Part shown: one piece after another, positions 1 through 5,064 of the stretch
Numbering within the stretch: the first letter of the stretch is position 1
How the letters are laid out: each line of letters starts with the position of its first letter
NCBI GenBank assembly: GCA_020435865.1
Contig: JAGQYZ010000413.1
Location: forward strand, 1-5,249
Reading direction: 5' to 3'
Length of the DNA stretch: 5,249 nucleotides
Origin: Aequorivita sp.
GTDB lineage: Bacteria; Bacteroidota; Bacteroidia; Flavobacteriales; Flavobacteriaceae
Translations under genes and position numbers: made by a program
Notes under the pieces: generated by a model
Told to the model about the DNA's origin: nothing
The model's database searches: none
What the model saw: the letters and a program-made list of their open reading frames with translations, nothing else

Positions 1-725
1 ACTCCACCATCTAATTTGTCTTGTAATTCTTTAAGCTCGTCCCACTTACCGTCTGCTGCCAATTTTGCTTGTTTTGGCCAAGTATCGGTAACTAAGTGAG
101 CTAAGTTTGAACTTGCTTCGGAAAGAATGGTTGCGATAGCTTCGGGTTTTGCTTTTGCTACTTTGGCAAAAGTGTCCATTCCGGCAGCAACCATAGCTTC
201 TGCAGCTTTTGGGCCAACACCTTCAATCTTTTTAAGATCATCTGCTTTGGCTGCTTTTTTAGGCTTGCTAGCCGAAGCTTTAGCAGAGGTTGAAGCGGCT
301 TTCTTAGCGGGTGCTTTAGGTTCAGCTTTTGCTTTTGGGGCAGCAGCTTTTGTTTCTTTTTTAGGAGCTGAGGTTTTTGCTTTAGGCTCCTCTTTTTTTG
401 CAGGTGTAGCTCCAGAAGCTACAATGCTCTCGATTACGATTTCAGAAAGATACTGACGGTGACCGTTTTTCTTACGGAAACCTTTTCTTCTTTTCTTTTT
501 GAATACAATAACCTTGTCACCTTTAAGGTGTTTTACGACTTTGGCTCCAATTTGAGCGCCGTTTATAGCCGGGGCGCCAATGGTAATTTTGTCTCCGTCA
601 CCAATAAGAAGTACATTGTCAAAAGACACTTTTTTACCTTCTTCAACTGGCAAACGATTAACAAAAACCTTTTGGTCTTTCGCAACTTTTACTTGCTGCC
701 CTGCTATCTCTACAATTGCGTACAT
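1..725 (-). CDS. rplU: 50S ribosomal protein bL21 with C-terminal helix-hairpin-helix extension (3' end outside window)
   Basis: This encodes large-subunit ribosomal protein bL21, which binds 23S rRNA. The reading frame opens with ATG at 725 (MYAIVEIAGQQVKVAKDQ) and runs off the left edge after 241 complete codons. Residues 1-103 are the bL21 core, including the basic stretch VIVFKKKRRKGFRKKNGHRQ (72-91), the family's rRNA-binding signature. Bacterial bL21 usually ends near residue 103. Here it continues with a Lys/Ala/Pro-rich, probably disordered linker (about 104-161) and then a domain starting DDLKKIEGVGPKAAEAMVAA (162-181), a helix-hairpin-helix with the GVGP turn. After that comes a helical tail with TDTWPKQAKLAADGKWDEL. 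Similar tails are known on bL21 of Bacteroidota and some alphaproteobacteria, so this is not a sequencing artefact. No Shine-Dalgarno sequence precedes the start. rpmA (bL27) would be the expected next gene, outside the window. Identity is certain; the role of the tail is unknown. Confidence 0.97.
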   Translation of the reverse strand, partial: MYAIVEIAGQQVKVAKDQKVFVNRLPVEEGKKVSFDNVLLIGDGDKITIGAPAINGAQIGAKVVKHLKGDKVIVFKKKRRKGFRKKNGHRQYLSEIVIESIVASGATPAKKEEPKAKTSAPKKETKAAAPKAKAEPKAPAKKAASTSAKASASKPKKAAKADDLKKIEGVGPKAAEAMVAAGMDTFAKVAKAKPEAIATILSEASSNLAHLVTDTWPKQAKLAADGKWDELKELQDKLDGG

Positions 726-752
726 AGCGAATCGTTTATAAATTAGTTAAAC

Positions 753-813
753 TTAAATTTCCCTAACGTTTGCGGTGGCTTTGGCCGCCGAAGCAAACAT
801 GGTTTGCGTAGGG
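753..813 (-). promoter_or_regulatory. rplU 5' leader with competing hairpins
   Basis: This is the untranslated leader between the predicted rplU promoter and the rplU start. Read on the minus strand it contains GCAAAC (807-802), GUUUGC (798-793) and a second GCAAAC (773-768). The middle segment can pair with the first across a 3-base loop. It can also pair with the third, enclosing an upper stem GGCGGC/GCCACC (789-784 with 779-774) that has one C-A mismatch and a CAAA loop. The two folds exclude each other. Ribosomal-protein leaders often bind the encoded protein to regulate their own operon, so autoregulation by bL21 is a reasonable inference, but I do not recognise this as a specific named RNA family. 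An AUG at 800-798 opens a 15-codon frame ending at 753. The segments are plainly visible; their function is not shown. Confidence 0.45.
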
Positions 814-818
814 GGCTG

Positions 819-849
819 CAAATATAATTTTTAAAAAGGAAACTGCAAA
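819..849 (-). promoter_or_regulatory. Bacteroidota-type promoter of rplU
   Basis: On the minus strand, TTTG (849-846) is followed after 19 bases by TATATTTG (826-819). This matches the Bacteroidota primary sigma factor pattern of a -33 TTTG and a -7 TAnnTTTG. Transcription would begin within roughly 810-817, leaving a leader of about 85-90 bases before the rplU ATG. The -33 box lies only 16 bases past the stop codon of the DUF4199-like gene, and I see no terminator between them. Some read-through from upstream is therefore possible. Confidence 0.8.
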
Positions 850-865
850 GTGTTTTTTGGTTAAT

Positions 866-1321
866 TTACAGGGTGTTCCGGTTTCCATCTTTGGTGTTCC
901 AAGATTTTTTGAGAAGTTGCATAAAGGTAAGGGTCAAAACCAAAGTTGTGGCAAAACCCATAATCAAAATAGTCAAAAGCAGCATAAAAGTTCCTAAATC
1001 ATATTCAAGATTCCATCTTTTCATGATTCCACTGGCAAATTCGGTGTCTATTTGATACATATAGACGGCCATAAATACCGTAAAAATTATTGATGCTATT
1101 CCGCCCGAGAGAAGCCCAACTTCAAAACCTTTTTCATATTTGAAGTTGTTTTTCCGAGAGCTGTATTTTTTTAACGCCATGTATATGCCGAACCCAAAAA
1201 TTAACCCATTTGCAGCACTTAACGTTGGGTATTGATGCAATCCGATCAATTTTAAAAGAAGAAAATATGCAATTAAAACGATTGCAATCCAAACACCGTA
1301 ACGAGAATATACCTTAAACAT
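866..1321 (-). CDS. DUF4199-like four-helix membrane protein
   Basis: This is a 151-residue, probably inner-membrane protein of unknown function. Hydrophobic segments lie at about residues 9-28, 32-51, 68-88 and 110-137, followed by a short polar tail (KKSWNTKDGNRNTL). The pattern of a basic loop (KKYSSRKNNFKYEKGF, 51-66) leading into GFEVGLLSGGIASIIFTVF (65-83), then Tyr-rich residues and a short IMKRW motif, resembles the DUF4199 family common in Bacteroidota. That assignment rests on pattern recognition. The frame stays open to a TTG at 1342, but ATG at 1321 is preferred: it is the only ATG before the first membrane segment, and the A-rich stretch just upstream suits this group. The gene follows gldD after 90 bases with no recognisable promoter of its own, so it may be transcribed with the gld genes. 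A role in gliding cannot be claimed. Confidence 0.75.
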   Translation of the reverse strand: MFKVYSRYGVWIAIVLIAYFLLLKLIGLHQYPTLSAANGLIFGFGIYMALKKYSSRKNNFKYEKGFEVGLLSGGIASIIFTVFMAVYMYQIDTEFASGIMKRWNLEYDLGTFMLLLTILIMGFATTLVLTLTFMQLLKKSWNTKDGNRNTL

Positions 1322-1411
1322 AGTCGTGATTTTTATAGCCAAAAGTTACAAAAACTTGACGAACCATTTGTAAATGCTTTGTTAACTTTTTGATATTCAG
1401 CTAAACTTGAC

Positions 1412-1975
1412 TTATTCCCAAGTAATGGTTTCCATCAATTTGCGGATGTCTTCACGAAGGTATACCACGGCGGGATATATGGAGTCGAAGTTTGGTTTGG
1501 CGTTAAAATACAAAGCTCCGTTCAAAAAATGATTGATACTGTCAGTAACATAAAACTCGGCTTGTGTGGCGGCGTTTCCGTTTATCATATAGAACATTCC
1601 ATAAACATTTTTGTCAGGATTTATAAAAGGTTGCTCTGGAATGCTATTGGCTTTTATAGTATGGTCATAGGCCAATTTTTGAGCATCTTGCAATAGTGAA
1701 TCTAAATTATTGTTATGAATATTTTGATAAGTCAAATATAAAGTCGCCTTCATATTTGGGTAATAAATATTTGTTCCGCATTTCTTTTTAGAAACTATAG
1801 TTGCATTTTCGTTCATTGAAAAATTATATGGACAACCGGTTTCAACAGTTTTATATTCAGGTTTTGGGTAGTCCAAACGGAGCATTGCCGAAGGTTTTAC
1901 CAAAACATCATCTTCACAGGAAGCGAGGATGAATAGGCTTGAAAGTAAAAGAAAAACGAGGCTATTAATTTTCAA
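1412..1975 (-). CDS. gldD: Gliding motility lipoprotein GldD
   Basis: GldD is a lipoprotein of the Bacteroidota gliding machinery, which acts together with type IX secretion. The 187-residue product starts with a lipoprotein signal peptide: Lys2, a hydrophobic run, then the lipobox LASC with lipidated Cys20. The mature part carries features I associate with GldD: PSAMLRLDYPKPEY (28-41), GCPYNF (47-52), the stretch NIYYPNMKATLYLTYQN (69-85), and a C-terminal domain ending in IRKLMETITWE. Cys48 and Cys66 could form a disulfide. The start is TTG at 1975. An in-frame TAA lies four codons upstream and no ATG occurs before the lipobox, so TTG is needed to make a signal peptide. The gene overlaps the end of gldE by 11 bases, which suggests translational coupling. 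The acidic residues just after Cys20 (EDD) may affect sorting between membranes. The family call is firm; the exact biochemical role is unknown. Confidence 0.93.
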   Translation of the reverse strand: MKINSLVFLLLSSLFILASCEDDVLVKPSAMLRLDYPKPEYKTVETGCPYNFSMNENATIVSKKKCGTNIYYPNMKATLYLTYQNIHNNNLDSLLQDAQKLAYDHTIKANSIPEQPFINPDKNVYGMFYMINGNAATQAEFYVTDSINHFLNGALYFNAKPNFDSIYPAVVYLREDIRKLMETITWE

Positions 1976-3284
1976 TGGTAAGTTTTATTTGTTTGATGCG
2001 CTTGCCCTCAAACGCTTCAATGGTAAACGCATAATTGTGGAAAGATATTACTTCGTTTTTCTTAGGAAACCCTTTTGAAATTTCTAAAAGAAACCCGGCC
2101 AACGTTTCTGCTTCGCCTTTTTCATCTTCAAAAATTTCTGGGTCTTCAGGTTTTACTACTTTATAAAAATCTTTCAGCGGTGTTTTTCCTTCAAAAACAA
2201 ATGTATTGTCATCCAATTTTGAAAAAATCAAATCCTCATCATCAAACTCATCACTTATTTCGCCCACAATCTCTTCGATAATATCTTCCAAAGAAATTAA
2301 GCCGCTGGTACCGCCGTATTCGTCAACAACAATGGCAAGGTGCATTTTCATTTCCTTAAATTCATTTAGCAAATCGTCCAGTTTTTTGTTTTCAGGAACA
2401 AAATAAGCTTCGCGTTTTAAGGTTTTCCAGTCCAAGATTTTTCGGTCAGTGTATGGAATCAAATCCTTTACATACAGAATTCCAGTTATATTGTCGATGC
2501 TATCTTTATAGACAGGAATTCGTGAATAGCCCTTCTGGATAATTTCTGGAAGAATTTCTTTAAAAGACTGCTCTTCGTTCAATGCGAAAATATCCATTCG
2601 GTTTTTCATTACCTGTTTGGTATCAGTATTTCCAAAGGTTACGATGCCTTGCAGGATTTTCTGTTCCTCGTGTGTGGTGTCCTTGTTTGAAAGTTCCAAA
2701 GCTTGCGAAAGATGGTCTATGCTGATATTGGATTTTTGCTTTCCGTAGCGTTCGTGAAGATATAATGTGGCAGAACGCATAGGTAAACTTATTGGTGACA
2801 ACAATGTGTCCAAAATATTAAGTGGTTGCGCCATAAAAACGGCAAAAGAAATACGGTTGCGGTTGGCGTATATTTTTGGAAGAATTTCTCCAAAGAGCAA
2901 AATAAAGAAAGTAACAACGCCCACTTCAACAATGAAACGAACATCAATTCCGTAAAAGTTAGATTGTATTCCCGAAAAAAGGGCATCGCTCAACGAATCA
3001 AAAAGAAGTACAATGGCAATGTTTAAAAAATTATTCGCCACCAAAATAGTAGCCAACAGTTTTTTCGGCCTTGCCAACAAATGTTTCACAATCCCAAGTT
3101 TCTTAGTGATTGCTTTTTCTTCATTGGTCTCAAAATCTGAAGGAGTCAAAGAAAAGAAAGCCACTTCAGCACCAGAAATGAGGGCCGAGCAGGCCAAAAG
3201 AACAAATAGCAATACACTACTTGTTATTTGGGTAACATCCAAAACGTTAAAAAAGAATAATAAACCAGGGGGTTCCGTGTCCAA
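1965..3284 (-). CDS. gldE: Gliding motility-associated membrane protein GldE (CNNM/CBS/CorC-type)
   Basis: This 439-residue inner-membrane protein has the architecture of the CorC/HlyC (TlyC-like) family. The DUF21/CNNM membrane domain covers about residues 18-195, with helices near 19-41, 77-96, 117-136 and 144-165 and the motifs SGAEVAFFSL (37-46) and FGEILPK (131-137). A CBS pair follows at about 215-340, containing KGYSRIPVYKDSIDNITGIL (251-270) and DEYGGTSGLISLEDIIEEIV (321-340). The C-terminal CorC_HlyC domain is at about 355-437. Family relatives are linked to Mg2+/Co2+ transport or efflux, and CBS pairs often bind adenine nucleotides; whether GldE moves ions is not established. The following gldD and the N-terminus (MDTEPPGLLFFF) point to GldE rather than a general CorC. 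The start is TTG at 3284: an in-frame stop lies eight codons upstream and the first internal Met is residue 151. A TTG at codon 15 is the only plausible alternative. Confidence 0.93.
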   Translation of the reverse strand: MDTEPPGLLFFFNVLDVTQITSSVLLFVLLACSALISGAEVAFFSLTPSDFETNEEKAITKKLGIVKHLLARPKKLLATILVANNFLNIAIVLLFDSLSDALFSGIQSNFYGIDVRFIVEVGVVTFFILLFGEILPKIYANRNRISFAVFMAQPLNILDTLLSPISLPMRSATLYLHERYGKQKSNISIDHLSQALELSNKDTTHEEQKILQGIVTFGNTDTKQVMKNRMDIFALNEEQSFKEILPEIIQKGYSRIPVYKDSIDNITGILYVKDLIPYTDRKILDWKTLKREAYFVPENKKLDDLLNEFKEMKMHLAIVVDEYGGTSGLISLEDIIEEIVGEISDEFDDEDLIFSKLDDNTFVFEGKTPLKDFYKVVKPEDPEIFEDEKGEAETLAGFLLEISKGFPKKNEVISFHNYAFTIEAFEGKRIKQIKLTIEN

Positions 3285-3305
3285 GTTATTGGTTTTAGTT
3301 AAACA

Positions 3306-3761
3306 TTAAAAAGGAAGATCATCCTCTTCTTCAGAAACTGAATTGTTGTTTTGTGGTATTGATGACGGTTCAGGTTTCTGGGTGTTTTGACCTGAACTGT
3401 TATTTGAAGCGCTATTGCTTTCGCCTTTCGGTGTTAAAAAGGTAAAATCTGTACAGTGAATTTCTGTACTGTATCTATCTAAACCTTTTTCGTCCTGCCA
3501 TTTACGGGTTTTTAGGCGACCTTCAATATAGACCATATCGCCTTTTTTTAAATATTTTTCGCAAATTTCAGCGGCCTTGTTTCGCACCACGATATTGTGC
3601 CATTCCGTATTGGTTACACGCTCGTTCGTTGTTTTGTTTGTGTATGTTTCGTTTGTTGCAAGCGGGAAACGGCCCAAGCTATTTCCGCCTTCAAAATAAT
3701 GCATTTTTACATCATCTCCGGTATGCCCAATCAACATTACTTTGTTCAATGTTCCACTCAT
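3306..3761 (-). CDS. ssb: Single-stranded DNA-binding protein
   Basis: SSB coats single-stranded DNA during replication, recombination and repair and recruits partner enzymes through its C-terminal tip. The 151-residue protein has an OB-fold at about residues 1-112, starting MSGTLNKVMLIGHTGDDVKM, with the family stretch TEWHNIVVRNKAAEICEKYL (52-71), KGDMVYIEGRLKTRKW (73-88) and DRYSTEI (95-101). Trp54 and Trp88 are candidate stacking residues. A disordered Ser/Asn/Gln/Pro linker (113-143) leads to the acidic tip EEEDDLPF, the conserved partner-docking peptide, so the protein is intact. The start is ATG at 3761, preceded by an A/T-rich tract and no Shine-Dalgarno sequence. The gene has its own promoter. 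Its stop overlaps an ATG (TAATG at 3308-3304), but that ATG opens only three codons. gldE follows after 21 bases in the same frame. Confidence 0.97.
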   Translation of the reverse strand: MSGTLNKVMLIGHTGDDVKMHYFEGGNSLGRFPLATNETYTNKTTNERVTNTEWHNIVVRNKAAEICEKYLKKGDMVYIEGRLKTRKWQDEKGLDRYSTEIHCTDFTFLTPKGESNSASNNSSGQNTQKPEPSSIPQNNNSVSEEEDDLPF

Positions 3762-3783
3762 AATTGTAATTTTTCAATTTGTG

Positions 3784-3816
3784 CAAAGGTAGATTTTGCG
3801 TTTTAAATATAATCAA
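3784..3816 (-). promoter_or_regulatory. Bacteroidota-type promoter of ssb-gldE-gldD
   Basis: On the minus strand, TTG (3816-3814, within AATTGA) is followed after 22 bases by TACCTTTG (3791-3784), a full match to TAnnTTTG. The spacing is at the long end of the usual flavobacterial range. Transcription should begin about 5-9 bases after the -7 box, giving a very short leader of roughly 15 bases before the ssb ATG. This would be the main promoter for ssb, gldE and gldD, since the gaps between those genes leave no room for another. Confidence 0.7.
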
Positions 3817-3870
3817 TTTTTAAGTTTTTATATGAACTGATTTCTTGCTGTATTATTAAAGTAAGGAAAA

Positions 3871-4935
3871 TCAATAATTTTCAAAAAATTCCGTGACAAA
3901 ATCTGCAATCAAAACGGGAACTGCATAATTTTTTACTTCGGAAATTGGAATTGCATTTTCAGTAGTTTCAGAAGTTTCTACAATCCAAAAACGTGTGGTT
4001 AAATGTTGGTGCGATAGTTTATGAACAACCGGTTTTTCATTGAAAAGGGAAATGGATTTAACATTTATTTTTTCTGAAAAATTATGAAACTGTGGAAGCT
4101 TTTTTAAGGTTGAAAGATTTACCTCTTCTGAAGTTTCAATAAGGGGAAATTCATATAGCTTATGCCAAATTCCTTTTCCGTTGCGCTGTTGTATGATTGT
4201 GTGTTCGTTTTCAGAAAGAATAACCAAATAATTAAAATATCTAATTTTAACGGGCTTTGTTTTAATTTTCACAGGTAGCCCCGAAACTTTTTTCTGTTGA
4301 AATGCCACACAACTATCATTAAAAATACATCTTCCGCACTCTGGGTTTTGAGGCACACAATAGCGGGCTCCAAACTCCATAAGAGCTTGGTTGAAGGTGC
4401 CAGGTTGTTTTTTGTCAATCAATTGTTGGGCAAGTTGCTTAAATTCTTTTTGTCCAGCGGTTGTATTTATAGGAGTGGAAATTCCAAAAACACGCGACAG
4501 CAAGCGATAGACATTTCCATCAACAACTGCTTGTGGTTTGTTGAAACAAATGCTAGCGACTGCACTTGCGGTGTAATCACCCACACCTTTCAATTTTAAT
4601 AAATCTTTATAGTTGTCCGGAAAGACACCATTCATCTCTTCAGCTACCATTTTTGCAGTAGCATGCAAGTTTCGGGCACGGGAATAGTAACCTAAGCCTT
4701 GCCAAAGTTTTAAAACTTCATCTTCGTGGGCGTTGGCTAAATCTTCAATTTTTGGATACCTTACAATAAATTTCAGGTAATAAGGCAAACCTTGTAAAAC
4801 ACGGGTTTGCTGAAGCATGATTTCTGAAAGCCAGATATAGTAAGGATTTGTGGTATTTCGCCATGGCAATTCACGTTTATTTTGTAAATACCACAAAATG
4901 AGTTTATTGGAAAAATAAGAGGCTATTTTCGGCAT
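3871..4935 (-). CDS. mutY: A/G-specific adenine DNA glycosylase MutY
   Basis: MutY removes adenine mispaired with 8-oxoguanine, starting base-excision repair that prevents G:C to T:A mutations. The 354 residues match the usual family length. Visible features are the motif SEIMLQQTRV with catalytic Glu38; the helix-hairpin-helix LLKLKGVGDYTASAVAS (112-128), with Tyr121 where many MutY proteins carry a catalytic-pocket Tyr; and VDGNVYRLLSR with catalytic Asp139. The iron-sulfur cluster cysteines are Cys193, Cys200, Cys203 and Cys209 in the exact C-x6-C-x2-C-x5-C spacing. The C-terminal NUDIX-like domain (about 230-350), which checks for 8-oxoguanine, includes HKLSHQHLTTRFW (305-317); Ser308-His309 correspond to the FSH loop of well-studied MutY, with Leu in place of Phe. 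The enzyme therefore looks complete and active. The start is ATG at 4935. The gene is divergent from the HU gene and lies 109 bases upstream of ssb. No canonical promoter is evident for it. Confidence 0.97.
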   Translation of the reverse strand: MPKIASYFSNKLILWYLQNKRELPWRNTTNPYYIWLSEIMLQQTRVLQGLPYYLKFIVRYPKIEDLANAHEDEVLKLWQGLGYYSRARNLHATAKMVAEEMNGVFPDNYKDLLKLKGVGDYTASAVASICFNKPQAVVDGNVYRLLSRVFGISTPINTTAGQKEFKQLAQQLIDKKQPGTFNQALMEFGARYCVPQNPECGRCIFNDSCVAFQQKKVSGLPVKIKTKPVKIRYFNYLVILSENEHTIIQQRNGKGIWHKLYEFPLIETSEEVNLSTLKKLPQFHNFSEKINVKSISLFNEKPVVHKLSHQHLTTRFWIVETSETTENAIPISEVKNYAVPVLIADFVTEFFENY

Positions 4936-4956
4936 TGGGTAAAATTAATCTATATC

Positions 4957-4973
4957 CCTTTAAATTTTAAAGG
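4957..4973. repeat. 17-base palindrome between mutY and the HU gene
   Basis: CCTTTAAA and TTTAAAGG form a perfect inverted repeat around one central base. It lies 22-38 bases upstream of the mutY ATG and just upstream of the -33 box of the HU promoter. Its position and symmetry would suit an operator for a dimeric regulator, with mutY the likelier target. The core is A/T only and the surroundings are AT-rich, so chance remains possible. It is not followed by a T-run on either strand that would suggest a terminator. Confidence 0.35.
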
Positions 4974-4980
4974 ATTATGG

Positions 4981-5013
4981 TTTGAATTATTGATTTTAAA
5001 ATATGTATATTTG
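4981..5013 (+). promoter_or_regulatory. Bacteroidota-type promoter of the HU-family gene
   Basis: TTTG (4981-4984) is followed after 21 bases by TATATTTG (5006-5013), a full match to the -33/-7 pattern of Bacteroidota. The -7 box is identical to that of rplU. Transcription would begin near 5018-5022, leaving an A-rich leader of about 45 bases without a Shine-Dalgarno sequence. Such a strong match fits an abundant nucleoid protein. Confidence 0.8.
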
Positions 5014-5064
5014 CGGTCTCAAAAAAAATCTAGTAAAAGAATAATTAATTAAAATTTATAAGTA

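Noticed and set aside
127..456. Plus-strand open frame of 109 codons opposite rplU, rich in Ala and Phe
   Set aside because: It is the antisense shadow of the Lys/Ala/Pro linker and HhH tail of bL21, whose repetitive codons keep the opposite strand open. The protein resembles nothing known.
459..746. Plus-strand open frame of 95 codons opposite the bL21 core
   Set aside because: It overlaps the certain bL21 coding sequence and crosses the rplU start region; no family resemblance.
1322..1342. Upstream TTG extension (7 residues) of the DUF4199-like gene
   Set aside because: An ATG at 1321 gives a natural start just before the first membrane segment; the added residues bring no feature.
1343..1400. 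Possible promoter for the DUF4199-like gene (TAACTTTTG on the minus strand)
   Set aside because: The -7 box has one base too many and there is no TTG at the required distance upstream.
1352..1411. Direct repeat AAACTTGAC at 1352-1360 and 1403-1411
   Set aside because: Only nine bases, two copies, in AT-rich intergenic DNA; likely chance.
2206..2406. Ser-rich plus-strand frame, and other plus-strand frames inside gldE, ssb and mutY
   Set aside because: All are antisense to well-supported genes and show no recognisable domain; their low-complexity composition follows from the coding strand.
3866..3882. Inverted repeat GAAAAT...ATTTTC across the mutY stop codon, considered as a terminator
   Set aside because: The stem is six bases and almost entirely A/T, with no solid T-run; too weak to call.
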